Of a DNA stretch of 64,000 bases, positions 18,701-25,533 are shown piece after piece. Location: IMG/VR virus record IMGVR_UViG_3300032116_022062, positions 1 through 64,000 of that record; one strand, 5' to 3'. Below the pieces are notes generated by a model. The model had not been told where the DNA came from and made no database searches. It saw nothing but the letters and a program-made list of their open reading frames with translations. Position 1 is the stretch's first letter; each line of letters starts with the position of its first letter. A program made the translations under genes and the position numbers. Source of the stretch: a virus.

Positions 18701-18852
18701 AAAGCTGTTGGAATTTTACCTTTACCAATACTTCCAAATTGGATCCATCCATGAAGATTAGCCCAAGTACCATCTCCCGAACCAAACTTATGCATTCCAT
18801 CCCAGTTGCCTTTACCTGTTTTATGTGTTCCTGAAACTACTTCTTTAGCCAT
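15724..18852 (-). CDS. Baseplate hub-like structural protein (gp27/gpD-like candidate)
   Basis: A 1042-residue protein, the first gene of the minus-strand tail arm. The central part (about 345-700) looks like a tail hub: L-F-W-Y-N-T-Y-Q-I-E near 365-374, then I-L-Q-M-S-L-F-H-D-G-I-V-P, D-F-Y-K-I-N-Y-K-A-Y-K-G-T-S, and W-M-V-V-D-I-S-Y-N-W-S-R-G; this is pattern memory of gp27/gp44-type hubs, not proof. Residues about 240-300 resemble an Ig-like fold. A Gly-Thr-Ser tract (about 835-860) links to a C-terminal domain with a G-T-I-G-P motif that seems related to the N-terminus of the next gene product. Shares the strand with the muramidase, structural and spike genes downstream. Confidence 0.6.
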   Translation of the reverse strand: MAKEVVSGTHKTGKGNWDGMHKFGSGDGTWANLHGWIQFGSIGKGKIPTALQSFYKKYNLNPCITSVKFTVDPVNYKVDWEFTIEESPDGNAYVGFSSWGGASGGYPKKSPPASHAYPNYKKEYNAAVGIKGAKVADVIDLYFPGGFRQIFFQHTWPQKYPNLPKSAGLKEGTVGVKIGPSGSPKNLPEYSGVLVQTTSVDSSADQGTSGDQPPTTDQNVEKTENAANNNNKAAADPGPTKISKIKLVKKSGPGELMGEVEKETIFGEAVFEGLQFDEPGEYVISVTTEAEDIEPTEFTIKVEGDPSPKQQEPKGEEEKKTDGNRPIIAQIDKTTYKLRPIKLDAGSKDLQTQDYLQSLGNTPLFWYNTYQIESRDILQMSLFHDGIVPCCNVVFSDSNGLMKRDGMPLDDTTFEIFLNSGSPNLKSIHMKFKLTNFQQNKSGNYTVTGSIDLKDFYKINYKAYKGTSFKVMRDIAKELELGYNSNINDTQDEMKWVNTGKTWREFIGQIVEHSYISDNSFVMGYIDFYYCFNYVDIEKEWSRNNNTDVGLDSKGLSQVDRKSEESDKIVPMILIKDDSQRSSSFFFHKEIVKNNSTQKSVTKGQFTITKFYDSASKSFLIFDVNSLTSTGNDKLILKGKPADGKDLVENFRTKFGGRIDMSNSHKNYLYSPTQNKVNFDNLTRISCEMELPNGNFNLYKFQKIKIYFVNSAPTVTEPDKSQVRLNGDWMVVDISYNWSRGKLTQNIVVARKELSKLPEEVEEQKDETKPETKEGNSNEEKPLDPPNSAYAINEVYYVEGEDGKKFQIVITRLEENGNEVTGSVLEQRPQSQPSPGSSGTSGTSGTSATSGTSGTSGTSADSVVTNKLLSATYVDNADGTVTAKATFEISGKEVDGTGTAGPDPAGKGKQKENATKLAEQDAVNKSKQPAQTVTNSPENKVSNGEREYILGIPTPETEGNKKITGKITFQAIGPKRNAVGVLSGFPDGGTIGPIKGPQVPAVLGKSDETYQELADGMVGILKQEIINKYNIDAKLTIIEKKN
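16264..16352 (-). repeat. Gly-Thr-Ser triplet tract in the hub-like gene
   Basis: Encodes eight to nine G-T-S or A-T-S triplets ([14 protein letters not shown] order), the same triplet used in the fibre genes about 30 kb away. Confidence 0.7.
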
Positions 18853-18857
18853 TAATT

Positions 18858-18867
18858 TATATATTAA
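18858..18867 (-). promoter_or_regulatory. TTAATATATA promoter-like element
   Basis: Exact TTAATATATA on the minus strand, 5 bases before the ATG of the hub-like gene. Confidence 0.55.
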
Positions 18868-18882
18868 TGGACATGACTTTCA

Positions 18883-20499
18883 TCAAAGATTTACTTTGAT
18901 AACTTTATATGGATATTGTCTTTTTTGATAAAACTTTTCTCTTTCTTTAAAGTGTCTAAATAGTATATTTGACATATTATTAGAGTCAAATACATCAACT
19001 AAATCAAAAATATTTGCTTTCTTTTTTTCTGAGTGTAATCTAAGAGCTCTACCTATAGATTGAATAATAATTTGCTCAGATTTAAATGAGTCAGCAAATA
19101 TGACATTAAATATTGCGTTGATAGAAACCCCAGTTGATAGTGTCCCATAAGAAGCAACTAAAACTTTAATGTTACCGTCTGTGAATTCCATTTGTTTCTT
19201 TATCTCTTCTCTTTTCTTACCAGATATCTCACCATCAATATAATAGTAATCTCTGCCTGGAAGATCCTTTTCTAACTTTTTAAGAATTTGCTGACCGTAA
19301 TCAATTGTGTGAAATAATAAGAGTGTGTTTGAGTCACACTTTTCTACTATTTTTTTAATAAAATCTAGTCTTTTTTCAGAAACATGTATGTAGGCTTTTT
19401 CTAATTCAAATGCGTCTTTTCCGTTTCCACCTTTTTTGATAAGTTGAATTCTATCATCAAACTCTTTATCATTGTGATTCATTATCACTGCTCTAATTTC
19501 CATTGGTGTAATGATACCTTTTTCCTTTAACTCATTTGCAGACACCTCTGTTATTTTTGGACCCAATACTGCTTGAATTGTTAAAATTTCACAAGTGTCA
19601 TCTTCTGGAAAAGTTCCAGAAACTCCAAATCTTGAATATGCATATTTAAACGTTTTTTGTAATATAGTTGTGATTGTTTTTGCTTTTGCACCGTGTGCTT
19701 CATCTGTTATAACTGTGTGAAATTGTTGAAAAAATTCTTTGGGCCATTTTTCAAGTGATTGATAAGTTCCTATATAAATGTTTGCGTCTTGTGTTCCGGA
19801 ATGTTTTCTCGGTCTTTCTGACATAACTTCTTCAACTCTTAGATCACATGGTGAATATTTAGCGTCTGTATTTAAAATAGATTCTATTTTTTTTTCTCTC
19901 ATCTCCGCTAAATTGTTTATTCCCCAATTATATTCCATAATGTTATCATAAAACTGTGTCACAAGTGTTATTGAAGGAACTATGATTAGAAATTTGGCAG
20001 TTGGATCAATATGTTTTAAAGTATAAAACATTACAATAGATATTATTAATGATTTACCACCGGATGTGGCAACTTCGGCCATACAATATCTATTTTTAAG
20101 TATCTTGTAAGCTGACTCAATTTGATGATCGTAAGGAGTGAAGTTAATCCATTCTCCTGACTTTGTTCTAACTTTATGAAATTTAAAAAACTCTTTACAA
20201 AACTCTTGAACACTCTCTAATGTCACTTCTCTATTAAGAGGGAATTCATCTTTGTTTTCTAATATGAAAGGCATATCTATTTCTTTGCATCCCTTCATAG
20301 CTTCTTTCCAGAGTCCTAAACTTACTCTTCCGTTTCTAAAATATGTTTGTTGTCCATTCCAAACACCCATTTTGAATGCAGGCATATATCTATAACCTTT
20401 CACATGTCTGGTTAGCCAAAGATTTAATTGATGGTATTCAATTCTTGTAGCTGACGTGACAACAATTTCTTCTGTCGATGTGTCATATCTAAATTTCAT
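18883..20499 (-). CDS. uvsW: UvsW-like DNA/RNA helicase (SF2)
   Basis: A 538-residue helicase, close in length to T4 UvsW (about 500). The N-terminal UvsW-specific domain is recognisable (G-Y-R-Y-M-P-A-F-K-M-G-V-W-N-G near residues 35-49). Helicase motifs: Walker A A-T-S-G-G-K-S at 144-150, I-V-P near 173-175, D-E-A-H at 266-269, a G-V-S-G-T-F motif III-like stretch, S-Y-G-T-L-S-T-G-V-S and Q-S-I-G-R-A-L-R (motif VI). T4 UvsW unwinds R-loops and branched DNA and shifts replication from origin- to recombination-dependent initiation. A UvsY-like gene is found in the same window. A short hairpin at its 3' end lacks a U-tract. Confidence 0.92.
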   Translation of the reverse strand: MKFRYDTSTEEIVVTSATRIEYHQLNLWLTRHVKGYRYMPAFKMGVWNGQQTYFRNGRVSLGLWKEAMKGCKEIDMPFILENKDEFPLNREVTLESVQEFCKEFFKFHKVRTKSGEWINFTPYDHQIESAYKILKNRYCMAEVATSGGKSLIISIVMFYTLKHIDPTAKFLIIVPSITLVTQFYDNIMEYNWGINNLAEMREKKIESILNTDAKYSPCDLRVEEVMSERPRKHSGTQDANIYIGTYQSLEKWPKEFFQQFHTVITDEAHGAKAKTITTILQKTFKYAYSRFGVSGTFPEDDTCEILTIQAVLGPKITEVSANELKEKGIITPMEIRAVIMNHNDKEFDDRIQLIKKGGNGKDAFELEKAYIHVSEKRLDFIKKIVEKCDSNTLLLFHTIDYGQQILKKLEKDLPGRDYYYIDGEISGKKREEIKKQMEFTDGNIKVLVASYGTLSTGVSINAIFNVIFADSFKSEQIIIQSIGRALRLHSEKKKANIFDLVDVFDSNNMSNILFRHFKEREKFYQKRQYPYKVIKVNL

Positions 20500-20507
20500 C
20501 TCATATT

Positions 20508-20517
20508 TATATATAAA
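20508..20517 (-). promoter_or_regulatory. TTTATATATA promoter-like element
   Basis: Minus-strand variant TTTATATATA, 8 bases before the ATG of uvsW. Confidence 0.5.
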
Positions 20518-20578
20518 ATCATAGACTGTGTTTAAATTCCATAAAATTTTGAGGTTTTTTATAAGGGAAAAAACAAAA

Positions 20579-20589
20579 TTTGATATATA
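20579..20589 (+). promoter_or_regulatory. TTTGATATATA promoter-like element
   Basis: Variant with TTTG before ATATATA, 21 bases before the ATG at 20611; divergent from the uvsW element. Confidence 0.5.
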
Positions 20590-20610
20590 ATAAAAAAATA
20601 AACTTAAGTT

Positions 20611-20907
20611 ATGTGGGAATCAATTAAGAAATTATTTGGTTTTGGTAAAAAAGAAGAGGTAGTTACTCCAGTATTTGTTGGTGAAACTGAACCAAAAGTA
20701 GCGAAAGTTGCTGAGGTAAAAGTTGAAACTCCTAAAGTTGAAACTCCTAAAAAACCTAAAGCTCCTAAAGCTAAACCAGCTAAATCTGATGCTAAACCGG
20801 TAGAAAAGGTTACAGCTAAAGAAATTAAAGCTAAGGTGAAAAAAGAAGCTCCTAAATCTGAAGAGAAGAAAGCTTCTAAGCCTCGTAAGCCAAAATCTAA
20901 ACAGTAA
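20611..20907 (+). CDS. Small basic Lys/Ala/Pro-rich protein (histone H1-like composition)
   Basis: A 98-residue protein with an amphipathic start (M-W-E-S-I-K-K-L-F-G-F-G-K-K) and then a low-complexity, strongly basic tail built from V-E-T-P-K, K-A-P-K-A-K-P-A-K and K-P-R-K-P-K units, like the C-terminal tails of histone H1. Such proteins bind nucleic acid non-specifically; a role in DNA condensation or as a head-internal protein is possible. The repetition P-K-V-E-T-P-K-V-E-T-P-K is visible at the DNA level. The gene ends 20 bases before a strong bidirectional terminator and is a monocistronic unit. Confidence 0.7.
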   Translation: MWESIKKLFGFGKKEEVVTPVFVGETEPKVAKVAEVKVETPKVETPKKPKAPKAKPAKSDAKPVEKVTAKEIKAKVKKEAPKSEEKKASKPRKPKSKQ

Positions 20908-20926
20908 TTTTATTACCAAAAATTAA

Positions 20927-20952
20927 CCCACTCAATCGAGTGGGTTTTTTTT
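20927..20952 (+). terminator. Rho-independent terminator
   Basis: Stem CCCACTC/GAGTGGG with AATC loop followed by eight T. It serves the basic-protein gene; on the other strand the stem could also end clpP-like transcripts, with a weaker U-tract. Confidence 0.9.
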
Positions 20953-21613
20953 ATTTTCGCTTAGTTATGATTTCGTCAATCATTCCGTATTTTTTAGCAT
21001 CTGAAGCAGACATCCAATAATCACGGTCTCCGTCTTTATAAACCCTATCATAATTCTGTCCTGTTTTATCTGATATTATCTCATAAAGTTCTTTTTTAAG
21101 TGCATTCATTTCTTTTGCTTCGATTTCAACATCCGAAGCTTGTTGCATCCAACCACCGTAAGTCAAAGGTTGATGAATCATTGTTCTACTTCTTTTTAAA
21201 GCTTTTCTTTTACCTTTATCACCAGAGCAAAGAATCACCGCTGCCATTGATGCTGCTAATCCTGTATTAACCGTTGATATATCGCAGTTAATAAAATCCA
21301 TAACATCTAAAAGACCCATTCCTGAATAAACTGATCCACCTGGTGAGTCAATATAAATTGAGATATCTTCATCATTTTCACTATCTAAGTAAAGTAGTTG
21401 TGCTTTTATTATATTACAAACTTCTGAATCAATTTCATCAGACAGGAAAATTATTCTTTCATCCAATAATTTAGAAAAAATATCAACCGGAAGGCCATTT
21501 GATTCTAGTAAATGAGATGTAGTATTTTTCTTTTGAATTTTTCTGAAATAGTCTTGTTGAAAAGAACTTGATATTGATTGACTAAGTAGAAATTTGTTTA
21601 AATCTTTTTGCAT
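20951..21613 (-). CDS. ClpP-like serine protease (S14)
   Basis: A 220-residue protein from the ATG at 21613; a longer frame would need a TTG at 21694 that overlaps the divergent promoter element. ClpP hallmarks: I-Y-I-D-S-P-G-G-S-V at 86-95, catalytic Ser122 in G-L-A-A-S-M-A-A, His147 in T-M-I-H-Q-P and Asp194 in Y-K-D-G-D-R-D-Y-W-M-S. All three catalytic residues are present. ClpP forms barrel proteases with an ATPase partner; no Clp ATPase is seen here. In phages, ClpP-fold enzymes can instead be head-maturation proteases. It lies divergently beside an acidic protein gene and near many genes with capsid-targeting-like N-termini, which makes that alternative worth testing. Confidence 0.88.
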   Translation of the reverse strand: MQKDLNKFLLSQSISSSFQQDYFRKIQKKNTTSHLLESNGLPVDIFSKLLDERIIFLSDEIDSEVCNIIKAQLLYLDSENDEDISIYIDSPGGSVYSGMGLLDVMDFINCDISTVNTGLAASMAAVILCSGDKGKRKALKRSRTMIHQPLTYGGWMQQASDVEIEAKEMNALKKELYEIISDKTGQNYDRVYKDGDRDYWMSASDAKKYGMIDEIITKRK

Positions 21614-21680
21614 AAATAAACTTTTTGTTTTTTTACTAATTTTTAAGGTAAAAGTTTTAGATACAAAAGCGGTTTTAATT

Positions 21681-21691
21681 TTTAATATATA
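21681..21691 (+). promoter_or_regulatory. TTTAATATATA promoter-like element
   Basis: Exact element 19 bases before the ATG at 21711, lying in the gap left when clpP-like starts at its ATG. Confidence 0.55.
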
Positions 21692-21710
21692 CAAGAAAAA
21701 ATTATAAAAT

Positions 21711-22124
21711 ATGAAAACTAGTGTTGAAATAAGTGGATATACTATATCAATTGAAGAAGCTGATGGTGTAATATCTGTAAATGCTGTTAAAGAAGATGAG
21801 GTTGTTGAGGAATTTACAATCGAAGTTGAGGAGTCTGAAGGTCAAGGTGATTTTGATTCTGATTCGGAAATGGGTCAAGGTGAAGAAGAAGTGAAACCTT
21901 TTGGTGATTATGAAGAAGAAGGAGACTTTGATTCTGATGAATTTGATTCTGATGAAGAGGAATTCGGACAACAAGAAGATGAAGATTCAGATGATGAAGA
22001 TTCAGATGATGAAGAAGGTGAATTTGAAGGTGGTCAAGAAGAAGATGAGGATGACGATGAAGAAGAGAGTGAAAAGCCAGCATTAGAATCTTTTCAATCT
22101 TTTATCAACAAAAAAAGAAAATAA
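21711..22124 (+). CDS. Highly acidic protein, possible head-core protein
   Basis: A 137-residue protein. The first 40 residues form a small beta domain (V-E-I-S-G-Y-T-I-S-I-E-E); the rest is almost all Asp, Glu, Ser and Gly, with repeats F-D-S-D-E and D-S-D-D-E, and it ends E-S-F-Q-S-F-I-N-K-K-R-K. Composition recalls T4 gp67, the acidic prohead core protein, but homology cannot be shown. The C-terminal F-Q-S-F-I segment resembles the N-terminal tags found on many neighbouring proteins. The next gene begins 3 bases later, so they form an operon. An overlapping minus-strand frame is a shadow. Confidence 0.7.
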   Translation: MKTSVEISGYTISIEEADGVISVNAVKEDEVVEEFTIEVEESEGQGDFDSDSEMGQGEEEVKPFGDYEEEGDFDSDEFDSDEEEFGQQEDEDSDDEDSDDEEGEFEGGQEEDEDDDEEESEKPALESFQSFINKKRK

Positions 22125-22127
22125 TCA

Positions 22128-23198
22128 ATGATTAAAAAGTTTAATCAGTTTATTAAAGAATCTTCACAAGACGGTGTTTTATTATACTATGCTTTTGACT
22201 GGGATGATAATATTCTAAGAATGCCAACTATGATTCGATTGGAACAAAAGGTTGGAGAACAATGGATTCCAACTGATGTATCAACTGCAGAATTTGCAGA
22301 AGTAAGAAATGATAAACAAAACTGGAGATTTTTAAATCAGAGCGGTGATGAGGCTTTTGCTAACTTTAGAGATACTGGTCCTAAGGGAGGTGAAGTTTTT
22401 TTAGAAGATGTCAAAATTGCTGTTTCTTCAGGAAGATTCGCTCCGGCTTGGGAAGATTTTTTAGAGTGTCTTTCCAATGGATCACTTTTTGCTATTATAA
22501 CGGCTCGTGGTCATGAATCCGAAACAATGAGAAGAGGTGTTGAGTGGATTATTGATAATGTATTGACCGAAGAACAACTATATAATATGTACAATAATCT
22601 ATTAAAGTTCTCCTATTTTTATGATATATCTACAGGGTCAGATAGAATACTAAGAGGAGTTCCTTCACAAAATGAATTATTTAAGTTATACTTAGATAAT
22701 TGTGATTTTGTGGGTGTTTCTGCCCCGTCGAGAGGCGGAACTCCAGATAATCCCGAAAAAGCTAAAGAAGAAACTTTGTTACAATTTAAGTCAAAGATAG
22801 ATAGATTTGCGGGTCAATTAGGTATGAAAGCGATGATTGGGTTTTCTGACGATGATTTAGGAAACGTATCTCACATCGAAGATTTAGCTGATAAGTTAAA
22901 TCATGAGGAGTTTCCTAACATAATTAAGTTTGTAGTTAAAGGTACAAAAGATCCAGAAAATATTACAAAGAAAGTAACAATGATGGGTGGTGTTACCGAA
23001 ACCTCAAATCAAACTCCTGGACTTGAAAATTCGGTTTTAACAGCTACTCAATTTGGAAATATGACAAGTAGATTAAATCCAAGTGGTCCTTTAAATAGAC
23101 AAGACGACTTTTTTAACCAATTTCAAAATCAAGTCAAATATTTGTCAAAAACATCAAAAGAAATATTAAAAAATAAAAAAAGAAAGTCCTCTAAATAA
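22128..23198 (+). CDS. HAD-like phosphatase with capsid-targeting-like N-terminus
   Basis: A 356-residue protein. It starts M-I-K-K-F-N-Q-F-I-K-E-S, very close to the T4 capsid-targeting pattern M-K-T-Y-Q-E-F-I-A-E. HAD-superfamily motifs follow: D-W-D-D-N at 24-28 (nucleophile Asp24 and acid Asp26), I-T-A-R-G at 124-128 (motif II Thr) and F-S-D-D-D-L-G-N at 239-246 (motif IV Asp residues). A large cap insertion occupies about 35-95. HAD enzymes with D-x-D remove phosphates from nucleotides, nucleic-acid ends or small molecules; the substrate is not evident. The last 80 residues are Asn/Thr/Lys-rich. It follows the acidic protein in an operon, and its stop codon lies inside the terminator stem-loop. 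Confidence 0.65.
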   Translation: MIKKFNQFIKESSQDGVLLYYAFDWDDNILRMPTMIRLEQKVGEQWIPTDVSTAEFAEVRNDKQNWRFLNQSGDEAFANFRDTGPKGGEVFLEDVKIAVSSGRFAPAWEDFLECLSNGSLFAIITARGHESETMRRGVEWIIDNVLTEEQLYNMYNNLLKFSYFYDISTGSDRILRGVPSQNELFKLYLDNCDFVGVSAPSRGGTPDNPEKAKEETLLQFKSKIDRFAGQLGMKAMIGFSDDDLGNVSHIEDLADKLNHEEFPNIIKFVVKGTKDPENITKKVTMMGGVTETSNQTPGLENSVLTATQFGNMTSRLNPSGPLNRQDDFFNQFQNQVKYLSKTSKEILKNKKRKSSK

Positions 23199-23210
23199 GA
23201 GGACTTTTTT
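23184..23210 (+). terminator. Rho-independent terminator overlapping the stop codon
   Basis: Stem AAGTCCTCT/AGAGGACTT, loop AAATA, then a T-run. The TAA stop of the HAD-like gene lies in the loop and stem. Confidence 0.85.
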
Positions 23211-23445
23211 ATTTATCAGTTATTTTATTTATCTTTAAATCTCTCTCAATTGCTTGTTCATTTTGGAAATACCAAGCTCTAAAATCACAAGCATAATAAA
23301 TGAATTCTTTTACCGACCCGTCTTCGTTTGTTTCTGCCTGACAAGTGCTTCCAAACATAAATTGGTTAAAACTTTCTCTCCACTCTATTGGTATTTGAGA
23401 CTCTCTCACATCAACATTGGCTTCGTATAATTCTTTTAGTGTCAT
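23209..23445 (-). CDS. Hypothetical protein, 78 aa
   Basis: From the ATG at 23445 (a TTG three codons earlier is less likely). Unrecognised, but with features of a conserved phage family: I-P-I-E-W-R-E-S-F-N-Q-F-M-F-G, a Cys at the following T-C, and Y-Y-A-C-D-F-R-A-W-Y. These aromatic- and Cys-bearing motifs suggest a small folded domain. Upstream on the minus strand is TATATTTG, a fit to the Bacteroidota -7 consensus TAnnTTTG, rather than the phage TTAATATATA element. It converges on the HAD-like gene. Confidence 0.65.
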   Translation of the reverse strand: MTLKELYEANVDVRESQIPIEWRESFNQFMFGSTCQAETNEDGSVKEFIYYACDFRAWYFQNEQAIERDLKINKITDK

Positions 23446-23451
23446 AATAAA

Positions 23452-23459
23452 CAAATATA
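23452..23459 (-). promoter_or_regulatory. TATATTTG, fit to Bacteroidota -7 consensus
   Basis: TAnnTTTG on the minus strand, 6 bases before the ATG at 23445. No convincing -33 TTTG is seen at the right distance, so this is tentative. Confidence 0.3.
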
Positions 23460-23506
23460 CTTATTTTATATTAAAACTCCTAATAGTTTTCATAATATAT
23501 CATGTG

Positions 23507-24700
23507 ATGGATAAGATTTATATAAAAAATATAATTCAATCAGTGTTAAATAAAGAATTTTCTTCCAAAGGAAGAAGAAAGTTAATTGAATATACTGATA
23601 GATTAAACGTTTGCTGTCCATATTGTGGTGACGGTAAATCAGAATTTAAAAAAAGAGGAAATCTATATCTTAATCGTCTTATTTATATTTGTTTTAATTG
23701 TGATAAAAAAACAACTTTAGATAAGTTTTGTAAAGATTTTAACGAGCAAATTGATCCTGATAAAAAGTTGGAAATGATAGAACACTTAAACAGTGTTATG
23801 ACTTATTCTGATTATGAAGGTGACTTTGTTGATGCTAAATTCGATGACCTTATAGACTTATCTGAATTAGAAAGAGTTTTTTCTCAAGATTTAACACCTA
23901 TTTCTGATTTTAAGCCAATTCAAGTAAATGGCGGAGTTTATAAATATCTAATAGGTAGAGGAATACCAGCCGAGTTTCATAAAAATATCTATCAAGCAAA
24001 GTTTTGGAAAAATGAAGATGAACATGAATGGATAATTGTTATGTTAAATCGCAGAGATGATAAAGTATTGGGTCTTCAAATAAGAAACTTAAAAGAAGGA
24101 AAACGCAGAATGTTTAAAATTTATAACTATGAAAACCTTATTGAATGGATTAATTTAGGAAAAGATACAGATAGTGAATTGGATATAAATCAATTAGTTG
24201 TCTATAATAAACTATCCTATTATTTTAATATTTTAAATATTAATTTTGGTGATACAATAACGGTATTTGAGGGTTATTTGGACTCATTGTTTTTTCCTAA
24301 TTCTATTGGACTAGTTGGTGTAAATACCGACTATAGATTTTTAGAAAATAATGATTTAGATATTCAATATTTTTTTGATAATGATGAAGCTGGTTACAAA
24401 AAGTCTGAAGAAAAAATTAAAGAGGGATATCCTGTTTTTTTATGGAAAAAACTTTTTGAAGATATAGTAGAAAAGAAAAAAGTAGATGATCCTTATGCTT
24501 TACTTCATAGAATTTCTAAAGTTAAAGATATTAATAAATTATCTACATTAGTTGATAATCCACATAAAAAATTAGAATTGAATAATTTCTTTTCTAAAGA
24601 TGTTTTAGATTTAAAATGGATTCCGAAATTTAAAAGGAAAAAAAATAAAATAGAAGAGATTGATTATAATAAAAAATTTGACGGTCTAAAATATCTTTAA
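23507..24700 (+). CDS. DNA primase, gp61-like (zinc finger plus TOPRIM)
   Basis: A 397-residue protein from the ATG at 23507. Residues 36-65 form a CHC2-like zinc finger: C-C-P-Y-C-G-D-G then I-C-F-N-C. A TOPRIM-like core follows: T-V-F-E-G-Y-L-D-S-L-F-F-P-N near 276-289 with the metal-binding Glu and D-x-D-like residues, and Q-Y-F-F-D-N-D-E-A-G near 310-319. This matches T4 gp61, which lays RNA primers with the gp41 helicase; no replicative helicase is in this window. A longer frame back to 23417 depends on a TTG and hydrophobic residues and is unlikely. Its 3' end overlaps the HNH gene by 4 bases. Confidence 0.8.
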   Translation: MDKIYIKNIIQSVLNKEFSSKGRRKLIEYTDRLNVCCPYCGDGKSEFKKRGNLYLNRLIYICFNCDKKTTLDKFCKDFNEQIDPDKKLEMIEHLNSVMTYSDYEGDFVDAKFDDLIDLSELERVFSQDLTPISDFKPIQVNGGVYKYLIGRGIPAEFHKNIYQAKFWKNEDEHEWIIVMLNRRDDKVLGLQIRNLKEGKRRMFKIYNYENLIEWINLGKDTDSELDINQLVVYNKLSYYFNILNINFGDTITVFEGYLDSLFFPNSIGLVGVNTDYRFLENNDLDIQYFFDNDEAGYKKSEEKIKEGYPVFLWKKLFEDIVEKKKVDDPYALLHRISKVKDINKLSTLVDNPHKKLELNNFFSKDVLDLKWIPKFKRKKNKIEEIDYNKKFDGLKYL

Positions 24701-25161
24701 ATGAAGTGTTTTAATTTATATTCGTTTTTTATTGATAAATAGTATTTAAAATCTAAATTTCCTCTTTCATTGTTACAGTCTTTACAACAGACAACTAAAT
24801 TAACTTGAGCATTGTTACCTCCTTCAGAAATAGGAATAATATGGTCAGCTGTCGCATTATCCATTGTTAGTTTAGTATCACAGTAAAGGCACTTAGCGTC
24901 TTCGTTTTGCTCAACAAATTCTTTTGCAAAACCTGAAGTTCTTCTTCTTACATTTTTCCCATTATACTTCAATCCAACAACTACAAAATCTTCTAAAACT
25001 TTGAATTTTCTTCTAAAAATCTCAACGGATTTGTAGTTTTTGTTTATTTTAACAGCTGCTATAATAAGGTATTTCCACCTTTTGTAAGTTTTCTTATCAA
25101 CTGATAAAAAATGTGAATCTTTTGATGTCGATAAAAACTTTAAAACTTTTATTAGTCTCAT
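24697..25161 (-). CDS. HNH endonuclease
   Basis: A 154-residue protein. The HNH module spans about 95-138: C-L-Y-C, then A-D-H-I-I-P-I-S-E-G-G-N-N (the D-H pair), N-L-V-V (the N) and C-C-K-D-C-N-N-E-R-G, with two Cys pairs for structural zinc. The N-terminal 80 residues are Lys/Arg-rich. It could be a free-standing homing endonuclease or a phage nuclease of another kind. No intron or intein is seen in neighbouring genes. It converges on the primase gene and has its own element 6 bases upstream. Confidence 0.82.
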   Translation of the reverse strand: MRLIKVLKFLSTSKDSHFLSVDKKTYKRWKYLIIAAVKINKNYKSVEIFRRKFKVLEDFVVVGLKYNGKNVRRRTSGFAKEFVEQNEDAKCLYCDTKLTMDNATADHIIPISEGGNNAQVNLVVCCKDCNNERGNLDFKYYLSIKNEYKLKHFI

Positions 25162-25167
25162 CAGAGT

Positions 25168-25177
25168 TATATATTGA
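25168..25177 (-). promoter_or_regulatory. TCAATATATA promoter-like element
   Basis: Minus-strand TCAATATATA, 6 bases before the ATG of the HNH gene. Confidence 0.45.
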
Positions 25178-25196
25178 CAAAATTGACTTTCCCTAA

Positions 25197-25206
25197 GGAA
25201 TATATA
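25197..25206 (+). promoter_or_regulatory. GGAATATATA promoter-like element
   Basis: Weaker variant, 18 bases before the ATG at 25225; divergent from the HNH element. Confidence 0.4.
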
Positions 25207-25224
25207 AAAGAAAAAATAATCACT

Positions 25225-25533
25225 ATGGCAAACAAAAAAGAAGTAGAACCATCTACAGAAACTGGAAAAAAATTGTTTTTTGGATGGGGAAATATCAAAT
25301 GGGGAATTAAAGAATTAATAAAGATCTATTCAGCGAAAGACTCTTATTTTTCAAAGAAAAGAATTGAGTCTGGAGCGGCTTTTCTTATCGCTCAATGGGG
25401 TATGATATTTTTTCTTTTAGAAAAACATTCAACATTAACTATGGGTGAATTCTTACTTTGGGCGGCGGCTGAATTTGCAGTCTCTGGTTATATCATTAAC
25501 AAGATTCAGAAAGAAAAACAGGTTGAACAATAA
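25225..25533 (+). CDS. Small two-span membrane protein, holin candidate
   Basis: A 102-residue protein from the ATG at 25225. Two hydrophobic segments are visible at about 49-66 (G-A-A-F-L-I-A-Q-W-G-M-I-F-F-L-L) and 75-92 (E-F-L-L-W-A-A-A-E-F-A-V-S-G-Y-I-I), with a polar N-terminal 40 residues and a Lys/Gln tail. The size and two-helix topology fit class II holins, which open the inner membrane at lysis; this is a topology argument only. It stands alone between a promoter-like element and a strong terminator. The next gene, on the other strand, codes for a tiny lipoprotein. Confidence 0.7.
   Translation: MANKKEVEPSTETGKKLFFGWGNIKWGIKELIKIYSAKDSYFSKKRIESGAAFLIAQWGMIFFLLEKHSTLTMGEFLLWAAAEFAVSGYIINKIQKEKQVEQ

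Noticed and set aside
18882-18900. Inverted repeat ATCAAAG/CTTTGAT at the end of uvsW
   Set aside because: It lies mostly within the coding end, is AT-rich and has no T-run on the minus strand, so I do not call a terminator.
21614-21694. Longer ClpP-like protein starting at 21694
   Set aside because: Needs a TTG start and would overlap the promoter element of the divergent gene; the family domain is complete from 21613.
23417-23506. Hydrophobic N-terminal extension of the primase
   Set aside because: Needs TTG, overlaps the divergent gene and its promoter, and gp61-like primases have no membrane segment.
24697-25161. HNH gene as the cause of the polymerase split
   Set aside because: It is more than 2.9 kb from the polymerase fragment with several genes between, so no direct link is visible.
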